Source: an uncultured Blautia sp.
GTDB lineage: Bacteria; Bacillota; Clostridia; Lachnospirales; Lachnospiraceae
NCBI GenBank assembly: GCA_934402155.1
Contig: CAKRTP010000003.1
Coordinates: forward strand, 1 to 37,497
Direction of reading: 5' to 3'
DNA length: 37,497 nt
Positions 9,235 to 17,475 of the stretch are shown in pieces. Both the position numbers and the translations under genes were made by a program. A model generated the notes under the pieces. It was not told where the DNA came from. It was given only the letters and a program-made list of their open reading frames with translations, and ran no database searches. The first letter of the stretch is position 1, and every line of letters begins with the position of its first letter.

Positions 9235-9726
9235 TTATCTGTAATCCGAAAAATCTTCATCCTCATCATAGCTGGTCCTGTGAAGTTCTCCTTCTACAAG
9301 ATCTGTGTACATCTTTCCGTCAAGATGATCGATCTCATGACAGAAAGCTCTGGCCAGAAGTTCTGTTCCTTCATAAATTACTTCTTCCATATCTTCATTC
9401 ATTGCTTTTACCTTGACGTAATTTGGACGAGTTACCTGTCCTGCCATTCCGGGAACACTTAAGCACCCCTCTTCTCCTGTCTGCTCTCCGGATGTCTCAA
9501 GAATCTCCGGATTGATCAATACGATCGGCCCGTCTCCGATATCAATGACTACGATTCTTTTGAGTATTCCGACCTGCGGTGCTGCAAGACCAACGCCCAT
9601 CGCCTCATACATTGTATCCAGCATGTCATCTACTAATGTCACGATCTTTGGTGTAACTTCTTTTACCGGTTTGCTGACCTTTCTCAGTACCGGATCTTCT
9701 TCTGTTCTGATTGTTCTGATTGCCAT
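9235..9726 (-). CDS. def: Peptide deformylase
   Basis: Metal hydrolase that removes the N-formyl group from nascent proteins at the ribosome exit. The 163-residue protein carries all three family motifs: [10 protein letters not shown] at 44-53, EEGCLS at 85-90 with metal ligand Cys88, and HEIDH at 130-134 with His130, Glu131 and His134. The EGCLS form and the short length resemble type 1 deformylases. It lies between priA (29 bp upstream) and fmt, as in most Firmicutes. Confidence 0.97.
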   Translation of the reverse strand: MAIRTIRTEEDPVLRKVSKPVKEVTPKIVTLVDDMLDTMYEAMGVGLAAPQVGILKRIVVIDIGDGPIVLINPEILETSGEQTGEEGCLSVPGMAGQVTRPNYVKVKAMNEDMEEVIYEGTELLARAFCHEIDHLDGKMYTDLVEGELHRTSYDEDEDFSDYR

Positions 9727-9755
9727 TTTTTATTCCTTTCTTTCATCCTGTGTAT

Positions 9756-11975
9756 TTAACTGTAATCAAACTGTATATATAATTTCCGGAAACCGGAATT
9801 TACTTCAATATATTTTTCTGCTTTATCCTTAATACTCATCAGAATCTGTTCATCCTGATGTTTCAGATAAATAACCTTATGGTAGACATCATTGATCTTC
9901 CCGACAGATGCGTATGCCGGACCGATCACATGAACCCTGCACTTTTGTCCGATCCTTTTGACAAATCTTCCCAGATAGTCCATGCCCTGGCTCACAAGTT
10001 CTTCATCTTCTCCTGACGCAAGGATCGACAGCATATGTGCTGCAGGCGGATAATCCATCAGAAGACGATAACTCATTTCTTCCTGATAAAAGGCTTCATA
10101 ATCCTGTGATGCTGCTGCCTGGATACTGTAATGCTCCGGATGATAAGTCTGGATAACCGCCTCTCCCGGTTTACTGCCTCGTCCGGATCTTCCAACTGCC
10201 TGAGTCAGAAGCTGGAATGTTCTTTCTGCACAACGGTAATCTGCCGCATTTAACGAAAGGTCTGCTGCCAGTGCCCCAACCAGTGTCACATCCGGAAAAT
10301 CATGTCCCTTGACGATCATCTGAGTTCCAACAAGAATATCTGCCTCATGTGCTGCAAAGGACGAAAGGATTTTCTCATAGCTGCCCTTGTTTCTTGTAGT
10401 ATCATAATCCATCCGAAGCACCCGTGCTTTCGGAAATGTCTTATGGAGTACCTGCTCGATCTGTTGTGTTCCTGCCTTAAAGCCCCCTATATAAGGAGAA
10501 CCGCAGGACGGACATTTTTCTGCTCTCGGTCTCTCATATCCGCAGTAATGACAGATCATTTTTCCATTGTTGTGCTCTGTCAGTGCCACATCACAATGCG
10601 GACATTTAAGTGCTTCCCCGCAGGAACGACAGGATACAAAGCCTGCATATCCCCTCCTGTTCAGAAACAAAATAGTCTGTTCTCTGTTTTTCAGCCGCTT
10701 CTCTATAGAATCTCTGAGTTTTCTGCTTAGTATTGAACGATTTCCTGTTTTTAATTCTTCTCTGAGATCTACTACAGATACCTCCGGCAGCGGACGTTCT
10801 TCAAAACGTGCAGTCAGTTTCAGGAGCAGATATTTACCGGAAACTGCTCTGCTGTATGCCTCCAGGGACGGAGTTGCCGAACCAAGCACCACATGTGCAC
10901 CTTCCTGTGAAGCTCTCTGCACAGCTGCTTCTCTGGCATGGTAACGCGGACTGTTCTCACTCTTATAAGTCTGTTCATGTTCCTCGTCAATTATGATAAG
11001 TCCAAGATTGGAAAACGGCGTGAAAAGAGCCGAGCGCGGACCTACCATGATCTGTATCTCTCCACGCTTTGCTCTCCGAAACTGATCATATCGTTCTCCC
11101 GCAGACAGACGTGAATTCAGAACAGATACATTGTTGCCAAACCAGCTGTAAAACCTTCGCACAGTCTGGTAAGTCAGCGAAATTTCGGGAATCAGTACGA
11201 TCACCTGTTTTCCCTGTGCTGTTACCTGCTCGATCAGTTTCATATAAACCTGTGTCTTTCCGCTTCCTGTGACTCCATGGATCAGTATTGGACGTGGTTT
11301 TTCCTGTCCCCATTCTTCCTGGATCTTCTCGAAAACCTCCTGCTGTGCTTCTGTAAGAGCGGACAGTTTTTCTCTCGGGATCGACCCCTCCTCAATCGGA
11401 ATCCTGTAAACCTCATCCTGCTGAATGTGGATCAGTCCCTGTTCAGCAAGTGGAGTCAGCACCGAAGAAGTCATTCCCAGCTCTTTGACTGCTTTCGTGT
11501 AGTCTATCTTCGGTGTCTCACAAAGAGCTCTCAGAATCCTTGCTCTCGCCTTGCACCTGCCTTTTTCGAATTTTTCAGCAGAAGCAAGTGCCGATTCTCT
11601 GTCTGTATTCAGCAAAATATAGCGTTTTTCTTTGGATTTGATCTTCTCTCTTACAGGAAGAACTGTCTTTAATGCCTGAGCCATTGTAGATCCATAGCGT
11701 TCCTTCATCCACACGGCAAGTGCGATCAGTTTTTCTTCTGTTGTCTCCTCACTGCTGCAGATTCCCTTGAGAGTCTTGATCTTCTTCGGATCAAATTTAG
11801 GTTCTGACGAAAGTTCAAGTACATATCCCTTACGTTCATGATTTCCATTTCCAAAAGGGATCAGCACTACCATTCCGGGCTTGAGTTCCATCTCCAGTTC
11901 TTCCGGCACCCGGTACTGAAAACTGCGATCCAGCTTCTCATGTGAAATATCTACAATGATATCTGCATACATCAT
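9756..11975 (-). CDS. priA: Primosomal replication-restart helicase PriA
   Basis: Superfamily 2 helicase that recognises stalled forks and reloads the replicative helicase. The 739-residue product has the full family layout: 3'-DNA-binding domain (about 1-105), winged helix, then Walker A GVTGSGKT at 234-241 and DEEH near 335. A zinc-binding region at about 450-493 has four CxxC pairs. The helicase C-terminal part contains QAVGRSGRG. The gene begins with ATGATG, overlapping the murE stop by 4 bp, so murE and priA are translationally coupled. All motifs are intact. Confidence 0.97.
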   Translation of the reverse strand: MMYADIIVDISHEKLDRSFQYRVPEELEMELKPGMVVLIPFGNGNHERKGYVLELSSEPKFDPKKIKTLKGICSSEETTEEKLIALAVWMKERYGSTMAQALKTVLPVREKIKSKEKRYILLNTDRESALASAEKFEKGRCKARARILRALCETPKIDYTKAVKELGMTSSVLTPLAEQGLIHIQQDEVYRIPIEEGSIPREKLSALTEAQQEVFEKIQEEWGQEKPRPILIHGVTGSGKTQVYMKLIEQVTAQGKQVIVLIPEISLTYQTVRRFYSWFGNNVSVLNSRLSAGERYDQFRRAKRGEIQIMVGPRSALFTPFSNLGLIIIDEEHEQTYKSENSPRYHAREAAVQRASQEGAHVVLGSATPSLEAYSRAVSGKYLLLKLTARFEERPLPEVSVVDLREELKTGNRSILSRKLRDSIEKRLKNREQTILFLNRRGYAGFVSCRSCGEALKCPHCDVALTEHNNGKMICHYCGYERPRAEKCPSCGSPYIGGFKAGTQQIEQVLHKTFPKARVLRMDYDTTRNKGSYEKILSSFAAHEADILVGTQMIVKGHDFPDVTLVGALAADLSLNAADYRCAERTFQLLTQAVGRSGRGSKPGEAVIQTYHPEHYSIQAAASQDYEAFYQEEMSYRLLMDYPPAAHMLSILASGEDEELVSQGMDYLGRFVKRIGQKCRVHVIGPAYASVGKINDVYHKVIYLKHQDEQILMSIKDKAEKYIEVNSGFRKLYIQFDYS

Positions 11976-13444
11976 TTAATTTCTTTCTGATCCTCCTCCA
12001 GGATCTCTGCGATCAGGACTCTTTCATCCATAGGATACTTCCTGCCTTCGATCTCCTGGTAATCTTCATGTCCCTTACCGGCAAGAACAATAATATCTCC
12101 CGGTTCTCCATGATGGATCGCATAGGCAATCGCTTCTTTACGATCGCAGATTTCCACATATTTTCCATTCGTTCTGGCGATTCCTGTCTTAATATCATCA
12201 ATGATCGCCTGCGGTTCCTCAAATCGCGGATTGTCTGAAGTAATGATCGTCAGATCTGCCATTCTTCCTGAGACTTCCCCCATCTCATAGCGGCGGGATT
12301 TTGCACGGTTTCCTCCACATCCAAACAGGCAGACCAGTCTGTGCGGATGATACTCTCTCAGAGTTGTGAGAAGACTTTCAAGTGCCATCGCATTATGTGC
12401 ATAATCGATCATCAGAGTGAACTCATCTGATACCTTGACCATCTCAATACGTCCTTTGACTCTTGCTACTTTGAGAGCCTTGATGATATTCTCTTCTGAA
12501 ACTTTGAAATGACGGCAGATCGCAATTGCAGTCAGTGAATTGTAAATACTGAACTTACCTGGAATATCGATTTCCACAGGAAAATCCATCAGTCCTTTGA
12601 CATGATAGGAAATTCCGAGATATCCCTTACCGCCGATCATATGTGCATCTTCTGCTCTGAGATCTGCTTCCGGTGAAAATCCATATGTTTCCAGACTGCA
12701 GGTATGACCTTCTATGATCTTTTCAAAATGCTCATCGTCACGATTTACGATTCCGACCTTACACTGACGCAGAAGCATGGATTTGCAGGCAAGATAATGT
12801 GCAAAATCTCTGTGCTCATTCGGGCCGATATGATCCGGCTCAATATTTGTAAAAATACCATAATCAAATACAAATCCCTGTGTTCTGTGAAGCATCAGTC
12901 CCTGTGAAGAAACCTCCATAACTACACAGTCACATCCGGCATCTGCCATCTTACGGAAATATTTCTGGACAACAAATGACTCCGGTGTTGTATTGGCTGC
13001 CGGAATCACTTCATCACCGATGATCGCTTCGATGGTTCCGATCAGGCCCACCTTATATCCGGCATTTTCAAGAATAGATTTGACCATATAAGTTGTTGTG
13101 GTTTTTCCCTTGGTTCCTGTAATTCCGATTGTTTTAAGCTGTTCTGCCGGATATCCGAAATATGCTGCTGAGATAAACGCCATTGCATAACGTGTATCTT
13201 CTACTTTAATAACAGTAACGTCCTGCGGCGCATCCACATCCTCCTGCACAACAAGTGTCTTTGCGCCTTTTGCAACTACATCCGGTACAAATTTATGTCC
13301 GTCCACAACTGCACCTTTGATGCAGATGAACAGCGAATTCTCGATTACTTTGCGGGAGTCATACTCCACAGTACTGACTTCCTGCTCCACACTGCCCTGA
13401 CAGCAGGTATATTCCAATCTCTCTAATAATGATGAAACTTTCAT
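11972..13444 (-). CDS. murE: UDP-MurNAc-L-Ala-D-Glu:meso-diaminopimelate ligase
   Basis: Adds the third residue of the peptidoglycan stem peptide using ATP. From the ATG at 13444 the protein has 490 residues. This start has GAGGAGG 7 bp upstream; an upstream in-frame extension to 13489 lacks such a site and would run over the promoter. Visible motifs are the ATP-binding GTKGKTTT in the central domain, the N-terminal UDP-binding SxDSR-like segment (VEYDSRKV) and DNPR in the C-terminal domain. DNPR is the signature for meso-DAP rather than lysine, in line with dapF at 31.5 kb. Its position as first gene before priA is not the B. subtilis arrangement, where murE lies in the dcw cluster. Confidence 0.95.
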   Translation of the reverse strand: MKVSSLLERLEYTCCQGSVEQEVSTVEYDSRKVIENSLFICIKGAVVDGHKFVPDVVAKGAKTLVVQEDVDAPQDVTVIKVEDTRYAMAFISAAYFGYPAEQLKTIGITGTKGKTTTTYMVKSILENAGYKVGLIGTIEAIIGDEVIPAANTTPESFVVQKYFRKMADAGCDCVVMEVSSQGLMLHRTQGFVFDYGIFTNIEPDHIGPNEHRDFAHYLACKSMLLRQCKVGIVNRDDEHFEKIIEGHTCSLETYGFSPEADLRAEDAHMIGGKGYLGISYHVKGLMDFPVEIDIPGKFSIYNSLTAIAICRHFKVSEENIIKALKVARVKGRIEMVKVSDEFTLMIDYAHNAMALESLLTTLREYHPHRLVCLFGCGGNRAKSRRYEMGEVSGRMADLTIITSDNPRFEEPQAIIDDIKTGIARTNGKYVEICDRKEAIAYAIHHGEPGDIIVLAGKGHEDYQEIEGRKYPMDERVLIAEILEEDQKEIK

Positions 13445-13479
13445 ATTAATCCTCCTCACTTCGGGATATACTCCATTAC

Positions 13480-13508
13480 AGAATATCACAGGTCGAGTTC
13501 TTTTTCAA
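13480..13508 (-). promoter_or_regulatory. Sigma-A promoter of the murE-priA-...-thiN operon
   Basis: On the minus strand, TTGAAA (13503-13508), a 17-bp spacer and TATTCT (13480-13485) lie about 40 bp before the murE ATG. The predicted start site near 13473 leaves a short leader with GAGGAGG. No other promoter of this quality was seen in the tight gene string down to thiN. Confidence 0.7.
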
Positions 13509-13597
13509 TCTCCGTACTCTCCCGAAATACAGTTTCTGTTATTGTTTGTTACCGTTCCATTTGGCTGCTGTGAACAGTTACGTAAACAATAACACTT

Positions 13598-13694
13598 CTG
13601 AAGCCGGCTGAGATTTTTCTTGTCATATGCATAAACAAGCTGTATAATAATGTCGTATATATGAAACAGGGGAGCTGGCTGAAGCCGGCTGAGA
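13598..13694 (+). repeat. 16-nt direct repeat, one copy inside the TPP aptamer
   Basis: CTGAAGCCGGCTGAGA occurs exactly at 13598-13613 and again at 13679-13694, 81 bp apart. The second copy is the P2/J region of the TPP riboswitch and includes the conserved CUGAGA that binds the pyrimidine ring. The first copy lies upstream of the -35 box and so outside the riboswitch transcript. It may be a relic of a partial aptamer duplication. Confidence 0.75.
13620..13648 (+). promoter_or_regulatory. Sigma-A promoter of the thiamine operon
   Basis: TTGTCA (13620-13625), a 17-bp spacer and TATAAT (13643-13648) form a near-consensus promoter. Transcription would begin near 13655, immediately before the TPP aptamer. 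Confidence 0.8.
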
Positions 13695-13757
13695 GGAAAC
13701 TGACTGGTTTCGACCCATAACCTGATTTGGATAATGCCAACGTAGGGAAATACCGAA
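13660..13757 (+). promoter_or_regulatory. TPP (THI-box) riboswitch
   Basis: The conserved TPP aptamer elements appear in order: GGGGAGC followed by a short hairpin, GCTGAGA at 13688-13694 (pyrimidine-binding core), GACCC, ACCTGAT at 13721-13728, TGGATAATGCCAACG and the closing GTAGGGAAA ending near 13750. It binds thiamine pyrophosphate and switches off the thiW-thiM-thiD-thiC transcript. The GGGAA of the aptamer's 3' strand can pair with TTCCC in the 5' arm of the following terminator, giving a plausible antiterminator when TPP is absent. Confidence 0.95.
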
Positions 13758-13770
13758 GATATTTTTCAGG

Positions 13771-13799
13771 AGGATTCCCACGGGGACTTCTCTTTTTTT
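13771..13799 (+). terminator. Riboswitch-controlled intrinsic terminator
   Basis: AGGATTCCC (13771-13779) pairs with GGGACTTCT (13783-13791) around an ACG loop, with one T-C mismatch and one G-T wobble, and is followed by CTTTTTTT. It lies 14-20 nt after the aptamer and 87 bp before thiW, the expected arrangement for control by premature termination rather than by hiding the ribosome binding site. Confidence 0.8.
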
Positions 13800-13885
13800 G
13801 TGCTGTTTTTCCGAGCAGATGTTTCATAGAACAGGATATCGGGAATCTGTCCGTTATCTTATAATAAATAAAGGAGGTACAAACA

Positions 13886-14395
13886 ATGCCAAAAACCAAT
13901 ACACATACCGCGCAGAAACTGGCAATTGCCGGCCTTCTGACCGCCGCTGCAGTCGTCGGAAGCTTCTTAAGTGTCCCTGTCGCAGGCAGCAAATGTGCTC
14001 CGGTACAGCATATGGTAAATGTATTTTCCGCAGTTCTTCTGGGACCTTGGTGGGGCATCGGTATTGCATTCTGTGCAAGCCTGATCCGTAATATTCTCGG
14101 TATCGGAAGCTTTCTTGCCTTTCCGGGAAGTATGGTAGGCGCACTGTGCTGCGGACTTATGTATCATTTCACCAGAAAATTAAGTCTTACCTGTGCTGCT
14201 GAAGCACTTGGAACCGGTATTCTGGGCGGACTTGCCGCTTATCCGGTTGCTCGCTTTGTCATGATGCTTGCTCCGGCCGGATTTACGGTATACATGATCC
14301 CGTTTTTCATCTCAACTCTGGCAGGCAGCATTCTTGCCTATGTGGTTCTGCGTATCTTTGAAAAAAGCCAGATACTTGATACTGTAATGAGGTAA
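13886..14395 (+). CDS. thiW: ThiW, substrate-binding subunit of an ECF thiazole/thiamine-precursor transporter
   Basis: Membrane S-component that binds a thiamine precursor, thought to be hydroxyethylthiazole, and works with a shared ECF energising module (not in this window). The 169-residue protein is hydrophobic with about five to six membrane helices. It shows the ThiW family segments FLSVPVAGSKCAPVQHMVN (residues 31-49), LLGPWWGIGIA and IRNILG-IGSFLAFPGSM. The start ATG follows AAGGAGG at good distance. It is the first gene under the TPP riboswitch and lies 3 bp before thiM, the kinase for the same thiazole, which supports the substrate assignment. The assignment of the exact ligand rests on family knowledge and context. 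Confidence 0.92.
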   Translation: MPKTNTHTAQKLAIAGLLTAAAVVGSFLSVPVAGSKCAPVQHMVNVFSAVLLGPWWGIGIAFCASLIRNILGIGSFLAFPGSMVGALCCGLMYHFTRKLSLTCAAEALGTGILGGLAAYPVARFVMMLAPAGFTVYMIPFFISTLAGSILAYVVLRIFEKSQILDTVMR

Positions 14396-14398
14396 TTT

Positions 14399-15205
14399 AT
14401 GAAAAGAAACGAAATTCTGTCCGCCATTCAGAAAAAGCAGCCCAAAATACACTGCCTGACCAATCCGGTCACCATGAATGATGTGGCAAACATTCTTCTT
14501 GCTGCCGGCGGAAGTGCCGTAATGGCGCAGGATGAGCAGGAAGCTGCTGAAATCACCACTTTCTGTCATGGAACACTTCTTAATACAGGTGTTCCGAATG
14601 AAGCCAAAATAAAAGCCTGCATTCTGGCCGGAAAGCGTGCCAATCAGCTTGGTCATCCTGTCATTCTGGATCCGGTAGGGGCAGGAGGTAGCTCTTTTCG
14701 CCAGAGAGAGCTTCAGAAGCTTCTTGAACAGGTACATCCTTCCATAGTCCGCTGCAACCAGGAGGAAGCTGCTGTTCTCTGTTCTTTTTATTCAGAAAAA
14801 GAAGCTCATTTTTCCCGCGGTGGTGTCGAGAGCAGTCTGCATATGGATTCACAGGATCTGCATTCACTTGCCCTCAGAGCTGCACAGCTTTATCACTGCA
14901 CATTCTTTATCACAGGCAAGACCGATATTATATCCGATGGTGTACAGACAGTTCTTCTGAATGGCGGAGATTCCCGTCTTTGCCGGATCACCGGCGGCGG
15001 ATGCATGCTCTCTGCCCTTTGTGCACTGTTCAGCTGCAGCGGAGCCACTGCTTTTGATGCGGCTTTCACAGCCGGACAGATCTGGAAAGAAATTTCCGAA
15101 GAAGCTGGGAAACATGCTGATCAGAACGGCGGCGGCATCGGACAGTTTCACATGTTCCTCATGGATATGACCGAACAGAAAATTCACTTTGCAGATCGTT
15201 TATGA
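14399..15205 (+). CDS. thiM: Hydroxyethylthiazole kinase
   Basis: Phosphorylates 4-methyl-5-(2-hydroxyethyl)thiazole with ATP, the salvage route to the thiazole half of thiamine. The 268-residue protein is a ribokinase-fold enzyme. Visible motifs are LTNPVTMNDVAN at about 20-31, NTGVPNE near 60, DPVGAGGSSFR near 90, ITGKTDIISDG near 174 and the catalytic TGGGCMLSAL near 198, with Cys in the anion-hole loop. It starts 3 bp after thiW. The ThiW-ThiM pair takes up and traps external thiazole. Start and length are normal. Confidence 0.95.
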   Translation: MKRNEILSAIQKKQPKIHCLTNPVTMNDVANILLAAGGSAVMAQDEQEAAEITTFCHGTLLNTGVPNEAKIKACILAGKRANQLGHPVILDPVGAGGSSFRQRELQKLLEQVHPSIVRCNQEEAAVLCSFYSEKEAHFSRGGVESSLHMDSQDLHSLALRAAQLYHCTFFITGKTDIISDGVQTVLLNGGDSRLCRITGGGCMLSALCALFSCSGATAFDAAFTAGQIWKEISEEAGKHADQNGGGIGQFHMFLMDMTEQKIHFADRL

Positions 15206-15251
15206 TCTTTATGTACTCTCGGAACTTTTACAAAAGGAGGAACAGATCCTT

Positions 15252-16061
15252 ATGAAAATGAAAACCGTACTTACAATTGCCGGAAGCGATTCCTGCGGTG
15301 GTGCCGGTATTCAGGCTGATATCAAGGCGATTACCATGAATGGTGTCTATGCTTCCAGCGTGATCACTGCTCTGACCGCTCAGAATACCACCGGAGTATA
15401 TGGAATCCGGGAAACACCGACAGATTTTATTGCCGCACAGATGGATGCCGTTTTTTCTGATATTTTTCCGGATGCTGTCAAACTCGGAATGATTCCATCA
15501 CCTGAAGCTATGGTATGCATTGCTTCAAAACTCCGGCATTACAGACCACAACATATTGTCCTGGATCCTGTCATGGTCTCCACAAGCGGACACCGTCTTA
15601 TGAATCCTGAGGCAGAAAGTACTCTCAAATCAGAACTTTTTCCGCTGGCAGAACTGATCACGCCAAATATTCCTGAAGCAGAAGTCCTTACCGGTCTTCG
15701 CATCAACGATGATCCTTCTATGGAACATGCCTGCCGTGAGCTTTATTCAAAGTTCCACTGTGCTGTTCTTCTGAAAAGCGGTCATCGGACTGAACATGCA
15801 AATGATCTTCTTTACAACGGAAATAAAATGTTCTGGATCAGGGGAGAACGCATTGATAATCCAAACTCACATGGAACAGGCTGCACACTTTCCAGTACGA
15901 TCGCTGCTAATCTTGCAAAAGGCTGTTCTCTCGACGAGGCTGTCAGAAAAGCCAAAGAATATCTCACAGAAGCACTTCGGATAAATCTGGATCTCGGCAG
16001 GGGACACGGTCCTGTAGATCATACTCTCGGCGGACAGCATACTGCTTATTTTTATAAATAA
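15252..16061 (+). CDS. thiD: HMP/HMP-phosphate kinase
   Basis: Two-step kinase that converts hydroxymethylpyrimidine (HMP) to HMP-P and HMP-PP for coupling to the thiazole. The ATG at 15252 has AAAGGAGG upstream and gives 269 residues starting MKMKTVLTIAGSD, the normal N-terminus; an extension to 15189 overlaps thiM and lacks a ribosome site. Motifs: GSDSCGGAGIQADIK (about 10-24), DPVMVSTSGHRL (about 105-116), TPNIPEAE and the ribokinase-family catalytic loop GTGCTLSS. The Cys in that loop is compatible with true ThiD rather than a pyridoxal kinase. It is separated from thiM by 46 bp. Confidence 0.95.
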   Translation: MKMKTVLTIAGSDSCGGAGIQADIKAITMNGVYASSVITALTAQNTTGVYGIRETPTDFIAAQMDAVFSDIFPDAVKLGMIPSPEAMVCIASKLRHYRPQHIVLDPVMVSTSGHRLMNPEAESTLKSELFPLAELITPNIPEAEVLTGLRINDDPSMEHACRELYSKFHCAVLLKSGHRTEHANDLLYNGNKMFWIRGERIDNPNSHGTGCTLSSTIAANLAKGCSLDEAVRKAKEYLTEALRINLDLGRGHGPVDHTLGGQHTAYFYK

Positions 16062-16164
16062 TAGCGCATTTTTCAGAATTCTGACATAATATGCCGGAAT
16101 ATCTCGCAGAGTATTACCCGATAAATCATTACAAAAATTTTATTTATATAACAGGAGGAATCTT

Positions 16165-17475
16165 ATGACTCAGTATACAACTCAAATGGATGCAGCAAGA
16201 AAAGGCATTGTAACTCCACAGATCAAAACTGTTGCCGAGAAAGAACACATGCCGGTTGAAAAAATGATGGAACTCGTCGCAGAAGGTAAAGTTGCCATCT
16301 GTGCAAACAAACATCATACCTGTCTGGACCCGGAAGGTGTCGGAAGCATGCTCCGCACCAAGATCAACGTAAACCTGGGTGTATCCAGAGACTGCAAGGA
16401 CTACAATATTGAGATGCAGAAGGTTATGAAAGCTGTAGATCTCGGTGCTGAAGCGATCATGGATCTTTCCAGCCACGGAAACACTCAGCCATTCCGTCAG
16501 AAGCTCACTCATGAATGTCCGGCCATGATCGGAACTGTTCCGGTTTATGACAGTGTCATCCATTACCAGCGAGATCTTTCTGAACTGACAGCCAAAGATT
16601 TCGTTGATGTAGTTCGTCTTCATGCAGAAGATGGCGTTGATTTCGTTACTCTTCACTGCGGAATCACCAGGAAAACTATTGAGCAGATCAAAAAACACAA
16701 ACGCAAAATGAACATTGTAAGCCGCGGCGGAAGCCTTGTGTTTGCATGGATGAGCATGACCGGTGAAGAAAACCCATTCTATGAATACTTTGATGAGATC
16801 CTGGATATCTGTGAAGAACATGACGTTACCATCTCTCTTGGAGATGCCTGCCGTCCGGGATGTCTGGCAGATGCTACCGATGTATGCCAGATTGAAGAGC
16901 TTGTCCGCCTCGGCGAGCTTACCAAACGTGCATGGGATCACAATGTACAGGTCATGGTAGAGGGACCTGGACATGTTCCGCTTGATCAGGTTGCCGCAAA
17001 TATGAAAGTTCAGCAGACCATCTGTATGGGAGCTCCTTTCTATGTACTTGGACCTCTCGTTACTGATATCGCACCTGGCTATGACCATATCACAGCTGCT
17101 ATCGGCGGTGCTGTTGCCGCTATGAATGGAGCTGCTTTCCTCTGCTATGTAACACCGGCAGAACACCTGGCACTTCCAAACGTTGATGACGTAAAAAATG
17201 GCATCATTGCTTCCAAGATCGCAGCTCATGCAGCGGACATTGCCAAGGGTATCCCGCATGCAAGAGATATCGATGACAAAATGGCAGATGCCCGCCGCGT
17301 TCTGGACTGGGATGCACAGTTTGAATGTGCGCTTGATCCTGTGACCGCAAAAGCGATCCGTGACGACCGTCTTCCGGAAGACGACCACAGTGATACCTGC
17401 AGTATGTGCGGTAAATTCTGTGCCGTTCGAAGCATGAATAAAGCTCTTGCCGGAGAACATATCGACATTCTGTAA
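16165..17475 (+). CDS. thiC: Phosphomethylpyrimidine synthase (HMP-P synthase)
   Basis: Radical-SAM enzyme that rearranges the purine intermediate AIR into HMP-P, the pyrimidine half of thiamine. The 436-residue protein is the short form without the N-terminal extension of proteobacterial and plant enzymes. The [4Fe-4S] cysteines lie at the C-terminus, Cys412, Cys415 and Cys419 in CSMCGKFC. The spacing is CX2CX3C, as in clostridial and archaeal-type ThiC, rather than CX2CX4[11 protein letters not shown] near 230 and [10 protein letters not shown] near 272 are family blocks. AGGAGG precedes the ATG. The 103-bp gap after thiD shows no second TPP aptamer, so it depends on the riboswitch upstream of thiW. 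Its stop codon abuts the stop codon of the convergent surface-protein gene. Confidence 0.96.
   Translation: MTQYTTQMDAARKGIVTPQIKTVAEKEHMPVEKMMELVAEGKVAICANKHHTCLDPEGVGSMLRTKINVNLGVSRDCKDYNIEMQKVMKAVDLGAEAIMDLSSHGNTQPFRQKLTHECPAMIGTVPVYDSVIHYQRDLSELTAKDFVDVVRLHAEDGVDFVTLHCGITRKTIEQIKKHKRKMNIVSRGGSLVFAWMSMTGEENPFYEYFDEILDICEEHDVTISLGDACRPGCLADATDVCQIEELVRLGELTKRAWDHNVQVMVEGPGHVPLDQVAANMKVQQTICMGAPFYVLGPLVTDIAPGYDHITAAIGGAVAAMNGAAFLCYVTPAEHLALPNVDDVKNGIIASKIAAHAADIAKGIPHARDIDDKMADARRVLDWDAQFECALDPVTAKAIRDDRLPEDDHSDTCSMCGKFCAVRSMNKALAGEHIDIL

Noticed and set aside
16062-16164. Second TPP riboswitch or promoter in front of thiC
   Set aside because: None of the conserved aptamer blocks is present and no convincing -35/-10 pair was found; only a short CAGAATTCTG palindrome is seen.
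16144-17460. 438-codon open frame on the minus strand opposite thiC
   Set aside because: It mirrors thiC almost entirely, has no ribosome binding site, and its product is rich in Cys, His and Ser without any family motif. thiC carries all catalytic residues.
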